NCBI RefSeq assembly: GCF_014874095.1
Contig: NZ_JADBEB010000001.1
Span: 3,038,001 to 3,102,000 of the forward strand
Length of the DNA stretch: 64,000 nt
Origin: Plantactinospora soyae
GTDB lineage: Bacteria > Actinomycetota > Actinomycetes > Mycobacteriales > Micromonosporaceae
Direction: 5' to 3'
Shown here: positions 25,901-33,796 of the stretch, in pieces
Layout of the letters: the number at the start of each line of letters is the position of its first letter
How positions within the stretch are numbered: the stretch's first letter is position 1
The notes under the pieces: generated by a model
Database searches by the model: none
What the model saw: the letters and a program-made list of their open reading frames with translations, nothing else
Told to the model about the DNA's origin: nothing
Position numbers and translations under genes: made by a program

Positions 25901-26595
25901 TCGTGGCCGGGTGGCGGCGCGAGGCCGATCTGCTGCTCGCCGAGCGGGACTGGCTGGCCCACCGCTCGGGGCCGGTCGAGGTCGTCCTGCCGGGGCACCT
26001 GTCGGTCTCCCAACTGGTCGCCCTGCGTCGCGATCCACCGGCGCTCGCCCGTGCCCTGCGCCGGCCGATGCCGGCCCGTCCGGAGCCGTACGCCCGGCGG
26101 GGAACCGCCTTCCACGCCTGGCTGGAGCAGCGGTACGGCGTGGCCCGACTGCTCGACGTGGACGAGTTGCCCGGTGCGGCGGACTCGGACGCGGCCCCGG
26201 ACGAGGCGCTGGCCGAACTCCAGGAGCGGTTCATGGCGAGCGAGTGGGCGGAGCGCAGCCCGGTCGAGGTCGAGGTGCCGTTCGCCACCCTGGTCGGCGG
26301 GCTGCTGGTCCGGGGCCGGATGGACGCGGTCTTCGAACTGCCGGGTGGCCGGTTCGACGTGGTCGACTGGAAGACCGGTCGCCAGCCGACCGGAGTCGAG
26401 GCGGACGCGGCGGCGGTGCAGTTGGCCGCGTACCGGCTCGCCTGGGCGGAGTTGGCCGGCGTTCCGGTCGACCGGGTACGCGCGGCGTTCCACTACGTAC
26501 GGCAGAACATCACGGTGCGGCCGGCGGATTTGCTCGACACCGCTGGCCTGTCTGCCCTGGTGGCAGCGTTGCCGGAGCAGACGCCGCAAGGTTGA
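22924..26595 (+). CDS. adnB: AdnB-type helicase-nuclease subunit
   Basis: Lead motor and second nuclease of AdnAB. 1223 residues from the ATG at 22924, which overlaps the adnA stop (TGATG). Walker A GAGSGKTET is at about 57-65, and motif II is a canonical DEYQDT at about 292-297, so this ATPase should be active. Further SF1 motifs are VGDPCQSIYGWRGA and TAHAAKGLEWD. The RecB-family nuclease follows, with GTAFHAWLE near 1060 and FDVVDWKTG at about 1144-1152. Residues 883-992 are a low-complexity Ala/Pro/Glu/Gly linker encoded by short tandem repeats, making the protein longer than the mycobacterial one (about 1,095 residues, from memory). Confidence 0.9.
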   Translation: MTQPSLFTSAPPQRVADAGPRYTPVELAKLLRLPAPTLEQAAIISAPVEPLLVVAGAGSGKTETMAARVVWLVANGYVEPGQILGLTFTRKAAGELGMRIRTRLGQLVRRLGRNSRNADDDPFGGEPTVATYHSYAARIVTEHGLRGGYEPSTRLLTEASRWQIVDLLVRNHDGDMSEVERMPSTVTDAVLALAGDLAEHLVTPDDLATWTGRFFAEVQARPGRVYADVRKALHIQQLRLRLLPLVRAYAQRKDDFEAMDFGDQLARAALVARNHPEVGTIERGRYRVVLLDEYQDTSHAQVVLLHALYGGGHPVTAVGDPCQSIYGWRGASAGTLDRFPTEFAQPDGRPAEVRTLTTSWRNRPQILDVANGLAAPLRAAGAQVAELAAAFRVDEEIPGRTGRGFAGGTVHCALLETYADEADWIADSVLAAWRGAARMPDALPEHIPVANRPTTAVLVRLRSQIPAIEAALRDRGLPVEVVGLGGLLDTPEVRDVVCTLRVLSDPTDGAALLRLLTGARWRIGPRDLVALHRRSTAIARARRELPRQDGDDEPEIVTDRLDEATLVEALADLGPAQAYSVQGYARLRAYGRELGLLRHRLDQPLPDLLADVERTIGLDVEVAVRAGSDGRGGDAGLARGHLDALGDVAARFAGDSAGAPLHAFLAFLAAAEDEERGLSPGEVEVVEGAVQILTAHAAKGLEWDVVSVAGLSRGVWPGTARGSDHYLLGLGVLPFPLRGDVGGLPVLALDDAEDQKAVARALGTFTEQWRTHDEREERRLAYVAVTRPRRLLLCSGFWWGEGTKRPRGPSGFLAEVYEWCVATPEAGESGFVVDAWAPEPAADATNPTTEVVLRAEWPADPLGPRRPVLAEAASLVRRLMSEGPDAIPAAVPEADEPEAALPEAALPEADEPEAAVPEEAPAEEKAGEAPDPGTSPGAGSEASPGSGPVVLPGSGPEALPGAGREALPGAGREALPGDGAEALPAVDSEAEAVVAGWRREADLLLAERDWLAHRSGPVEVVLPGHLSVSQLVALRRDPPALARALRRPMPARPEPYARRGTAFHAWLEQRYGVARLLDVDELPGAADSDAAPDEALAELQERFMASEWAERSPVEVEVPFATLVGGLLVRGRMDAVFELPGGRFDVVDWKTGRQPTGVEADAAAVQLAAYRLAWAELAGVPVDRVRAAFHYVRQNITVRPADLLDTAGLSALVAALPEQTPQG
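25597..25866 (+). repeat. Coding minisatellite in the adnB linker
   Basis: Two repeat blocks. The first (about 25597-25680) is built from 15-bp units around GCCCGAGGCCG, giving LPEAA and DEPEA peptides. The second (about 25780-25866) has 24-bp units giving LPGAGREA. The unit lengths are multiples of three, so copy-number change keeps the frame. Confidence 0.75.
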
Positions 26596-26829
26596 TCCAG
26601 CGAAACCAGGGCGCACACCCCGGCGTTGTGCTACCGTGGCAGGCGTTGCAGTTTTGGTTCCCAGAGACTCTGTGTGCGCCTGCGGGATTGTGACCGTAGG
26701 CGCTCTTTGTTGTGTCCGGAGTTCTCCGGGCGGGGCGACCAGGGCGACAGCAGTCCACACATTCGTGTGTGGGCGACTTTTCGGTCCGCAACAGGTGCGG
26801 TCCGATCGTTCCGTCAGGAGACGAAACAG

Positions 26830-27033
26830 ATGGCAATTGGCACTGTGAAGTGGTTCAACGCTGACAAGGGCTTCGGCTTCATCACCCCGGACGGCGGCGG
26901 CGCCGACGTCTTTGCCCACTTCTCAGCGATCCAGAGCTCGGGCTACCGCAGCCTGGACGAGAACCAGCGGGTGGAGTTCGAGGTCACCCAGGGTCAGAAG
27001 GGCCCGCAGGCGGAGAACATCCGTCCGATCTGA
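26830..27033 (+). CDS. CspA-family cold-shock protein
   Basis: A 67-residue single-domain cold-shock protein, an RNA chaperone binding single-stranded nucleic acid. Both RNA-binding motifs are intact: KGFGFI (RNP1) at residues 14-19 and DVFAHF (RNP2) at about 27-32. ATG start with AGGAGA about 10 bases upstream. The preceding 234 bp (26596-26829) has no gene and probably contains a long 5' leader, as is usual for cold-shock genes; I could not place a confident promoter in it. A DEAD-box helicase gene follows. Confidence 0.95.
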   Translation: MAIGTVKWFNADKGFGFITPDGGGADVFAHFSAIQSSGYRSLDENQRVEFEVTQGQKGPQAENIRPI

Positions 27034-27089
27034 GGCGAAAGCCTGAGACAAATTCGACCATCATCCTCTTAACCGGGGGTGATGACGCG

Positions 27090-27119
27090 GCCAGCCCGCG
27101 CCCGACGGCACGGGCTGGC
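27090..27119. terminator. Hairpin after the cold-shock gene
   Basis: A 9-bp perfect stem (27090-27098 with 27111-27119) with a 12-base loop, 56 bases after the stop. A second small stem with a GAAA loop lies directly at the stop (about 27035-27046). Together they probably end the csp transcript. Confidence 0.5.
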
Positions 27120-27198
27120 TCCCGCGTATTCCCGGTCCGTGGCCGCGGCCGCCGGGCGCCATTACCGCTGGTGGCCCAGCCGCTGCGGTCCCGGCCGC

Positions 27199-27242
27199 CG
27201 GTGAGCCTTCCTTGACACGTACCGCTCGAGGAAGGCTCACCG
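27199..27242 (+). promoter_or_regulatory. Hairpin sequestering the ribosome-binding site of the DEAD-box helicase
   Basis: A perfect 14-bp stem pairs 27199-27212 with 27229-27242 around a 16-base loop. The right arm contains AGGAAGG (27229-27235), the only good ribosome site, nine bases before the ATG at 27245. Opening of this stem would be needed for translation. A temperature- or helicase-sensitive switch is inferred, given the cold-shock neighbour. Confidence 0.6.
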
Positions 27243-27244
27243 TA

Positions 27245-28516
27245 ATGACCCGTGCCATCAGCTCGTTCGCCGACGCACCGCTGGCCCCCGGGCTGCACGC
27301 CGCGTTGACCGCGAACGGCATCAACGAGCCGTTCCCGATCCAGTCGGCGACCCTCCCCGACTCACTGGCTGGTCGGGACGTGCTCGGCCGGGGCCGTACC
27401 GGCTCCGGCAAGACTCTCGCCTTCGGGCTTCCACTGCTGTCCCGCACCGCCGGGCGTCGGGCCCGGCCGGGCCGACCGCTCGCGCTGGTCCTGGTGCCCA
27501 CCCGTGAGCTGGCCCAGCAGGTGACCGCGGCGCTCACCCCGTACGCCCGCACGCTGGGCCTGCGCTGTGCCACCGTGGTCGGCGGGCTGTCGCTGGTCCG
27601 GCAGGCCGACGCCCTGCGGGCCGGTGCCGAGGTCGTCATCGCCACGCCCGGTCGGCTCGCCGATCTGGTGCAGCGCGGCGACTGCCGGCTGGACCAGGTC
27701 GCCATCACGGTGCTGGACGAGGCCGACCAGATGGCCGACATGGGGTTCCTGCCGCAGGTCACCGACCTGCTGCGTCAGGTCGCGCCGGACGGGCAGCGGA
27801 TGCTCTTCTCGGCCACCCTGGATCGGGGCGTCGACCGGCTGGTCCGGCGATTCCTGACCGATCCGGTGTCGCACTCCGTCGACCCGACGACCGCCACGGT
27901 CACCGCGATGACCCATCACGTCCTCCAGGTGGACGCGGTGGACAAGGTGGCGGCGACGGCGCAGATCGCGGCCCGGGACGGTCGCGTGATCATGTTCGTC
28001 GGTACGAAGCACCGGGCCGACCGGCTGGCCCGACAGTTGCTGACCAGCGGCGTACGGGCGGCGGCCCTGCACGGCGGGAAGTCCCAGCCGCAGCGGACCC
28101 GCACCCTGGAGCAGTTCCGGGCCGGTCAGGTGACCGCCCTGGTGGCGACGGACGTCGCGGCCCGGGGCATCCACGTCGACGGGCTGGACCTGGTGGTGAA
28201 CGTGGACCCGCCGGCCGAGGCAAAGGACTACCTGCACCGGGGCGGCCGTACGGCCCGTGCGGGTGAGGCGGGTCGGGTGGTCACCCTGGTCCTGCCCGAG
28301 CAGCGTTCCGAGGTCGCCCGGCTGATGAGCACCGCCGGGATCAGGCCCGAGACGGTCCGGATCCGTCCCGGCGACGAGGATTTGATCCGGGTCACCGGTG
28401 CCCGGATCCCGTCCGGCGCCCCGGTGTCGGTTGCCGCGCCGCCGGTCGACCCCCGGATGCCGCACCGGGCCACCGGCCGGCCGCCGCGCCCGCGCCGCCC
28501 CCGCCGGACCGCCTGA
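27245..28516 (+). CDS. DEAD-box RNA helicase
   Basis: A 423-residue SF2 RNA helicase, ATP-dependent unwinder of RNA duplexes. Motifs in order: Q motif FPIQSATLPDSL at about 37-48, GRTGSGKT (I), TPGR (Ib), DEAD (II, in VLDEADQMADMGF), SAT (III), and HRGGRTARAG (VI). A basic Pro/Arg tail (about 395-423) probably binds RNA. The ATG at 27245 is chosen because the upstream frame starts inside the leader hairpin. Together with the cold-shock protein it fits an RNA-structure response; its ribosome site is inside a hairpin. Confidence 0.93.
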   Translation: MTRAISSFADAPLAPGLHAALTANGINEPFPIQSATLPDSLAGRDVLGRGRTGSGKTLAFGLPLLSRTAGRRARPGRPLALVLVPTRELAQQVTAALTPYARTLGLRCATVVGGLSLVRQADALRAGAEVVIATPGRLADLVQRGDCRLDQVAITVLDEADQMADMGFLPQVTDLLRQVAPDGQRMLFSATLDRGVDRLVRRFLTDPVSHSVDPTTATVTAMTHHVLQVDAVDKVAATAQIAARDGRVIMFVGTKHRADRLARQLLTSGVRAAALHGGKSQPQRTRTLEQFRAGQVTALVATDVAARGIHVDGLDLVVNVDPPAEAKDYLHRGGRTARAGEAGRVVTLVLPEQRSEVARLMSTAGIRPETVRIRPGDEDLIRVTGARIPSGAPVSVAAPPVDPRMPHRATGRPPRPRRPRRTA

Positions 28517-28705
28517 GTACGCCGTCACCACCGCGTCACCCGCGTCACCCGCGCCACCCTCACCGCGCTCCGATCGGGTAGGGCAATTATGCCCGCGAAT
28601 ACACCTGATCGCGTCCGATGGGCGACTGTGGAGTAACCCGTTACCGGTCATCCTGTCCTGGGGAACCAGCGGCCACGGGGATGGGTCGCGGTGGGGGAGG
28701 TTGCG

Positions 28706-28915
28706 ATGACCGTCGGTATCGGTCGGGGCTCGATGCGGGAAATCCTGGTGGTGCTCGCACTCGCGGTCGGGGGGCTGCTCCTTGCCATGCTGGCCGCCTT
28801 CACCCCGTGGTACGGCGTTGCCGCCGGATCGCCCGAGGTCGAGGTGGTGGAGATGCACTCGCCACCGTGGGTGATCACCGACGGTGGCGAACTGACGGCG
28901 GCCGGCGAGGGCTGA
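28706..28915 (+). CDS. Small single-pass membrane protein
   Basis: A 69-residue protein from an ATG with GGGGGAGG upstream. One hydrophobic helix (about residues 12-33) precedes an extracytoplasmic tail containing TPWYGVAAG and an acidic stretch (EVEVVEMH). No family is recognised. It stands alone between the helicase and the next membrane protein gene and is read in the same direction as both. Confidence 0.6.
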   Translation: MTVGIGRGSMREILVVLALAVGGLLLAMLAAFTPWYGVAAGSPEVEVVEMHSPPWVITDGGELTAAGEG

Positions 28916-28969
28916 TCCCGGCCGCGCCTCGGGCGGTGCGGTCATCCGTTGGTGGTGTTCACTGGACGC

Positions 28970-29890
28970 ATGCCGGTGAACGTCCCCCGTCCGAAGGACG
29001 GTTCCCAGGTCCCGCCCGGGGCCTCCTGGGGAGCGGGTGCGGTGACCCGGATCGGCCTGCCGCCAACGCCGCCGGACCCGCCGCCAGCACCACCGGGCGG
29101 TACGGGCGGTCGCGACCGCCGGCTGTGGTGGTTCGTCGGTGCCGCCGGTTCCGTACTGGTCATCGGCCTGGTGGTGGTGCTCGGACTGACCGTCTCCGAC
29201 GGTGTCGACCCGCTCTGGAGCCGGCCGGACGCGGCGACGGACGTACGGCCGCCACTGGCCCGGAGGTGCCCGTTGCCGGGGTCGGCGGTGCCCGGTACGC
29301 CCACCCCGGCCAACCCGGAACCGGCCACTCCCGTCGTCCCGCCTGCTGGCCCGGGGCAGCCGTTACGTGGCGGGCGGACCGTCGACCCCGACGCCGGGAT
29401 CTCCTACGCCACCTACGGTGCACCGTGGGAGCCCTGGCGGGCGGTGTGGAGCGCCGGCAGTCTGGAGGTGCCGTACAAGGTCGGGCAGCACTTCGTCACC
29501 GAGTCGGCGTACGACGGCTTCAGCGACTACCACGCGTCCATCCTTTCGGCGGCGGTGCCGGCGGCGGAGAACGATGCCCTGACCTTCGACATCGAGTGCG
29601 TGGGTCGCCAGGTGGCCGACGACGTGCGTACCGAGTACTACCCGCAGCCGAACCGGATGGAGTCGATCCGGAACGAGCGGGCCACCGTCGGCGGGCGGCC
29701 GGCCTGGGTGAGCGTCTTCCGGCTGCACTTCAGCCGGCCGGGGCTGCGCGCCACCGACGAGCTGGCCGCGGTCGCCTGCATCGACGTGGGCAGGTCGACG
29801 GCCGCGATCCTCTACATCTCGGTTCCGGGTACCCATCGGGAGCTCGACTGGGTGGTCGAGCACGCACTCGCCTCGGTACGTCCCGGCTGA
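28970..29890 (+). CDS. Membrane-anchored protein with Pro-rich cytoplasmic tail
   Basis: A 306-residue protein. The N-terminal 45 residues are Pro/Gly-rich (PPTPPDPPPAPPGG), followed by one membrane helix at about 55-76 and a second Pro-rich linker. The outer domain from about 130 has mixed alpha/beta composition and two cysteines (IECVG and VACIDVG) that may pair. This layout (Pro-rich cytoplasmic tail, single helix, outer sensor-like domain) is common in actinobacteria, but the outer domain is not recognised. The ATG at 28970 is favoured; GTG at 28976 is possible. Confidence 0.65.
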   Translation: MPVNVPRPKDGSQVPPGASWGAGAVTRIGLPPTPPDPPPAPPGGTGGRDRRLWWFVGAAGSVLVIGLVVVLGLTVSDGVDPLWSRPDAATDVRPPLARRCPLPGSAVPGTPTPANPEPATPVVPPAGPGQPLRGGRTVDPDAGISYATYGAPWEPWRAVWSAGSLEVPYKVGQHFVTESAYDGFSDYHASILSAAVPAAENDALTFDIECVGRQVADDVRTEYYPQPNRMESIRNERATVGGRPAWVSVFRLHFSRPGLRATDELAAVACIDVGRSTAAILYISVPGTHRELDWVVEHALASVRPG

Positions 29891-29940
29891 TCCGGGGGAC
29901 GGCGACCCGCGGTGGTCGGGGAACGCGCTAGGGTCGGTTC

Positions 29941-31254
29941 GTGGCGGCGGGAAGATCGAGAATTCCAGCAACGAAACATTCGGTCGAGCGGTTCACCCTC
30001 GACAACGGTCTACGGGTGGTGTTGGCGCCGGACCGTAGCGCTCCGGTGGTCGGGGTGGCCGTCGTCTACGACGTCGGCATCCGGTCGGAGCCGGAGGGCA
30101 GGACGGGCTTCGCCCACCTGTTCGAGCACCTGATGTTCCAGGGCTCGGAGAATCTGGAGAAGCTGGCGCACTTCCGGCACGTCCAGGGGGCCGGCGGGAC
30201 GTTCAACGGGTCGACCCACCTCGATTACACCGACTACTGGGAGACGTTGCCGAGCAACGCGCTGGAGCGTGCCCTCTTCCTCGAGGCGGACCGGATGCGC
30301 GGTCCCCGGCTGACCGAGGAGAACCTCCGCAACCAGGTGGACGTGGTCAAGGAGGAGATCCGGGTCAACGTGCTCAACCGGCCGTACGGCGGCTTTCCCT
30401 GGTTGCGCCTGCCGCCGGTCATGTTCGACACGTTCGCGAACGCGCACGACGGCTACGGCTCCTTCGACGACCTGGAGAGCGCCAGCATCGCCGACGCGAC
30501 CGACTTCTTCGACCGCTACTACGCCTGCGGGAACGCGGTACTCGCGGTCGGTGGCGACCTGGACGTGGCGGAGGCGACGGCGCTGGTCGAGCGGCACTTC
30601 GGTGACGTGCCGGCCCGGCCCGCGCCGGTCCGGCCAGACTTCGCCGAGCCGGACCTGACCGGGGAACGGCGGGAGTCGTACACCGACAAGCTGGCGCCGT
30701 TGCCCGCGGTGGCCGCGGCGTGGCGGGTGCCGGATCCGATCGGTGACTTCGAGAACTACCTGCCGTACGTGGTGCTGGCCGAGGTGCTCACCGACGGCGA
30801 CGCGTCCCGGTTGGTCGAGCGGCTGGTGTTGCGCGACCGCACGGTGACCAGCATCGGCGGCTACCTCGGGTTGATGGGCGACCCGTTCGACGTCCGGGAC
30901 CCCACCGCGATGGTGTTGCAGGCCCACCTGCCGCCGGGTGGCGGAGTGGACAAGGTGCTGCGCACCATCGACGAGGAGCTCGACCGGTTGGCCGCCGACG
31001 GACTGGCCGCCGACGAGCTGGCCCGGACCCAGGCCCGGATGGCCACCCACCTGCTCCGGGAGACCGACGCGGTGCTCGGCCGGACCCTGCAGATGGCGGT
31101 ACTGGAGCAGCAACGGGGTGATCCGGGCCTGCTCGGCGAGTTGCCCAGGCTGGTCGGCGAGGTGACCGAGGAGCAGGTACGCGCCGCGGCCGCCACCCTG
31201 CGGCCGCAGCGGCGGGCCGCGGTCGAGGTCGTTCCCGGTGGAGGTGCCAGGTGA
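29941..31254 (+). CDS. M16-family zinc peptidase, catalytic subunit
   Basis: A 437-residue M16 metallopeptidase. The inverted zinc motif H-x-x-E-H is intact in FAHLFEHLMFQG at about residues 58-69, and the distal glutamate is in NQVDVVKEEIR at about 130-140. A GTG start is chosen at 29941. The substrate-binding Arg/Tyr pair of the second half is not obvious, but it is present in the partner gene, which overlaps by four bases. The pair therefore resembles two-subunit M16 peptidases that cut unfolded or oligopeptide substrates. No signal peptide is seen, so it is probably cytoplasmic. Confidence 0.9.
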   Translation: MAAGRSRIPATKHSVERFTLDNGLRVVLAPDRSAPVVGVAVVYDVGIRSEPEGRTGFAHLFEHLMFQGSENLEKLAHFRHVQGAGGTFNGSTHLDYTDYWETLPSNALERALFLEADRMRGPRLTEENLRNQVDVVKEEIRVNVLNRPYGGFPWLRLPPVMFDTFANAHDGYGSFDDLESASIADATDFFDRYYACGNAVLAVGGDLDVAEATALVERHFGDVPARPAPVRPDFAEPDLTGERRESYTDKLAPLPAVAAAWRVPDPIGDFENYLPYVVLAEVLTDGDASRLVERLVLRDRTVTSIGGYLGLMGDPFDVRDPTAMVLQAHLPPGGGVDKVLRTIDEELDRLAADGLAADELARTQARMATHLLRETDAVLGRTLQMAVLEQQRGDPGLLGELPRLVGEVTEEQVRAAAATLRPQRRAAVEVVPGGGAR

Positions 31255-32576
31255 CCGTCCGTACGCTGCCCCCGCTCGGGCCGACCCGCAAGCTCAAGCT
31301 GCCCCGTGAGGTCGAGCGCACCCTGCCCAACGGGCTGACCGTGATCGCCCTGCGCCGGCCGGCCGTTCCGCTGGTCGAGGTGCGGCTCTGGCTGCCGTTC
31401 GGCAAGGCGCATCTGGCCCGTGGGCTGATGATGTCGCAGACGCTGCTCTCCGGCACCGACACGATGTCCTCGGTGGAACTCGCTGCGGAGTTGCAGAAGG
31501 TCGGCGGCGGGCTCTCCTCCGGGCTCGACTCCGACCGGCTGATGATCTCGGGCAACGGCCTGGTGACCGGGCTGAACCGGCTGCTGGACCTGCTCGCCGG
31601 GGTACTGACCGGCGCCACGTACCCCGCCGACGAGGTGGCGACCGAGCGGTCCCGGCTCATCGACGGGATCCGGATGGCGCAGAGCCTGCCGGCGCACCTG
31701 GTCCGGAAGGCCCTGCTCAAGCGGATGTACGGCAAGCACCCGTACGCCGTGCAGACCCCGGAGCCGGAGCAGGTCGAGGCGGTCCGGCCGGCCCAGTTGC
31801 GTACCCTGCACGCGGCCCGGGTACGTCCGGCCGGCGGGATCCTGCTGCTGGTCGGCGACGTGCAGCCGGCCAAGGCGCTGGACGCGGCGGAGCGGGCGCT
31901 GTCCGGCTGGACCGGGGACGGTGCGCCGGGCGAGTTGCCCGCGGCGCCGCCGCTGGAGCCGGGACCGCTGCTGCTGGTCGACCGACCCGGCTCGGTGCAG
32001 TCCTCGTTGCGGCTGGCCCTGCCGGCGGTGCCGCGTACCCATCCGGACCATGCCGCGCTGCAACTCGCGAATCTGGTCTTCGGCGGCTACTTCTCGTCCC
32101 GTTGGGTGGAGAACATCCGCGAGGACAAGGGGTACACCTACGGGCCGCACTCGACGATCGAGCACTCGGTCGCGGGTTCCGCCCTGGTCGTCGCGGCCGA
32201 GGTGGCGACCGAGGTGACCGGTCCGGCCCTGCTGGAGACGAACTACGAGCTGGGGCGGTTGGCGTCGTTGCCGCCGAAGGAGGACGAGCTGGAGCAGGCC
32301 CGGCAGTACGCGCTGGGCACCCTTCAGCTCGGCATCTCGACCCAGGCCGGGCTGGCGGCGGTGGCCAGCGCGTACGCCGGCTCCGGGCTGCGCCTGGAGT
32401 TCCTCGCCGAGCACGCGGCCCGGTTGGCGAAGGTGACCCGGGACGACGTGGCGGCCGCCGCGGCGACGTACCTGGCTCCGGCTCGGGCGGTCACCGTGGT
32501 GCTGGGTGACGCCGCCACGGTCGAGGGTCCGCTCGGGGTGCTGGGACCGGTGCGTACGGAGACTCCGGAGTCGTGA
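31251..32576 (+). CDS. M16-family peptidase partner lacking the zinc motif
   Basis: A 441-residue M16 homologue in which the H-x-x-E-H region is replaced by GLMMSQTLLSGTD, so it cannot bind zinc in the usual way. It retains the R-then-Y segment ENIREDKGYTYGPHS at about 285-299, which positions substrate in M16 heterodimers. It overlaps both neighbours by four bases (GTGA), so translation is coupled with the catalytic subunit and the downstream Nudix gene. The role as non-catalytic, substrate-binding subunit is inferred from this split of motifs. Confidence 0.9.
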   Translation: MTVRTLPPLGPTRKLKLPREVERTLPNGLTVIALRRPAVPLVEVRLWLPFGKAHLARGLMMSQTLLSGTDTMSSVELAAELQKVGGGLSSGLDSDRLMISGNGLVTGLNRLLDLLAGVLTGATYPADEVATERSRLIDGIRMAQSLPAHLVRKALLKRMYGKHPYAVQTPEPEQVEAVRPAQLRTLHAARVRPAGGILLLVGDVQPAKALDAAERALSGWTGDGAPGELPAAPPLEPGPLLLVDRPGSVQSSLRLALPAVPRTHPDHAALQLANLVFGGYFSSRWVENIREDKGYTYGPHSTIEHSVAGSALVVAAEVATEVTGPALLETNYELGRLASLPPKEDELEQARQYALGTLQLGISTQAGLAAVASAYAGSGLRLEFLAEHAARLAKVTRDDVAAAAATYLAPARAVTVVLGDAATVEGPLGVLGPVRTETPES

Positions 32577-33517
32577 CCTCCGGCCATCCGCCGCTCGCCC
32601 GGTCGACGCTGGACCGGGCCGCGCACCGGCGTACCGACCAGCGGTGGCTGACGGACGCCTGGCGCCGGGCCCGGGTGCTGGTGGTCGACGTGGCGGGGGG
32701 CGGGCGGACCCTGGTCGGCCCCTCGACGGAGAAGCCGGAGCTGTTCCTGCTCGGTCCGGAGACGGTCGAGGACAGCGAGCCGGCCGGCCGGTTGTTCCTC
32801 GGTGTCGAGCCGGACGGCGTTCCGGTGTTCGCGGTCGCCGTACCGCTGCCGGAGGTTGCCGGCGCCCGGGCGGTCACCCTGCGCGAGGTCGGACACCTGC
32901 TCAGCGATCGGGACGCCGGCCTGTTCACCACCGCCGTCGCCCTGTCCAACTGGCACGCCCGGCACCTGTATTCGTCGATCACCGGGCTGGCCACGGTGGT
33001 GGGTGACGCCGGCTGGTCCCGGATGGACGAGGCGGGCCACCAGCTCTGGCCGCGTACCGATCCCGCGATGATCGTGCTGGTGCACGACGGGGTGCCGGGG
33101 CCGGACGGCCGGTGTCTGCTCGGCAACAACGCGGCCTGGCGGCCCGACGAGGGTCTGCGTCGCTACTCCTGCCTCGCCGGTTACGTGGAACCGGGCGAGT
33201 CGGCGGAGGACGCGGTGGTCCGGGAGGTCGGCGAGGAGGTCGGCCTGCTGCCCCACCACGTCGGGTACGTCGCCAGCCAGGCGTGGCCGTTCCCGGGATC
33301 GCTCATGCTGGGCTTCTTCGCCCTCGCCGATCCGGACCAGTCGATGCGGCTGGATCCGGGGGAGATCGCCTATGCCGGCTGGTTCACCCGGCGAGACATC
33401 GCGGCGGTGCTGGCCGGGGAGCGGGTCGATCTTGGCGATGACCTGGCGTTGGCGCTGCCGCCACCGTCGTCGATCGCGCTGTTCCTGATCCGCCGGTGGC
33501 TGGACGCCGGTTCGTAG
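32573..33517 (+). CDS. nudC: NudC-like NAD(H)/RNA-cap pyrophosphatase lacking the zinc-ribbon cysteines
   Basis: A 314-residue Nudix hydrolase. NudC enzymes split NAD(H) and remove NAD caps from RNA. The Nudix box is complete: G-Y-V-E-P-G-E-S then REVGEEVGL at about 200-222. The NudC-specific SQAWPFPGS motif follows at about 237-245. Unusually, the segment before the Nudix domain where NudC has a four-cysteine zinc ribbon (here around HLYSSITGLATVVG, about 132-145) has no cysteine. GTG start overlapping the M16 stop. Mycobacterial nudC lies in the same wider neighbourhood. Confidence 0.88.
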   Translation: MTSGHPPLARSTLDRAAHRRTDQRWLTDAWRRARVLVVDVAGGGRTLVGPSTEKPELFLLGPETVEDSEPAGRLFLGVEPDGVPVFAVAVPLPEVAGARAVTLREVGHLLSDRDAGLFTTAVALSNWHARHLYSSITGLATVVGDAGWSRMDEAGHQLWPRTDPAMIVLVHDGVPGPDGRCLLGNNAAWRPDEGLRRYSCLAGYVEPGESAEDAVVREVGEEVGLLPHHVGYVASQAWPFPGSLMLGFFALADPDQSMRLDPGEIAYAGWFTRRDIAAVLAGERVDLGDDLALALPPPSSIALFLIRRWLDAGS

Positions 33518-33550
33518 CGGGTCGGTGGCCCGCTCGGCCTCGTCATGTCC

Positions 33551-33655
33551 CGAACCCGTGGCCTGGACCCGTGGCCTGGACCCGTGGCCCGAACCCGTGG
33601 CCCGAACCCGTGGCCTGGACCCGTGGCCCGGACCCGTGGTTCGCGCCCGTGGTCC
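33551..33655. repeat. Eight 13-bp tandem repeats
   Basis: CCCGTGG recurs at 33555, 33568, 33581, 33594, 33607, 33620, 33633 and 33646, an exact 13-bp period. The variable bases between copies are mostly CCTGGA or CCCGAA. It lies in the gap between nudC and the convergent small gene. It is not a CRISPR array: there are no spacers. Confidence 0.85.
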
Positions 33656-33682
33656 GGCCCGGAGGTCCCGGCGTACCGAAAC

Positions 33683-33730
33683 GATCTTGGCCCGCGACCG
33701 TCGTTGCCGCGACGATCACGGGCCAAGATC
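33683..33730. terminator. Bidirectional hairpin between nudC and a convergent gene
   Basis: GATCTTGGCCCG at 33683-33694 pairs perfectly with 33719-33730, with an inner CGTCG/CGACG pairing. The right half (GATCACGGGCC) is partly repeated directly at 33728-33738. Location between convergent genes suggests a terminator. Confidence 0.55.
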
Positions 33731-33796
33731 ACGGGCCGTCGTTGTCGGGTGTGGCATGGAACGCGGCGGGGGACGCCGCCCGACGACGACGGTCGT

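Noticed and set aside
22840-26919. Open frame of about 1,350 codons antisense to adnB
   Set aside because: Composition is dominated by Arg, Gln, Gly and Val without motifs; the opposite strand carries complete helicase and nuclease motifs.
33551-33655. CRISPR array
   Set aside because: Repeats are 13 bp and contiguous, with no unique spacers and no cas genes nearby.
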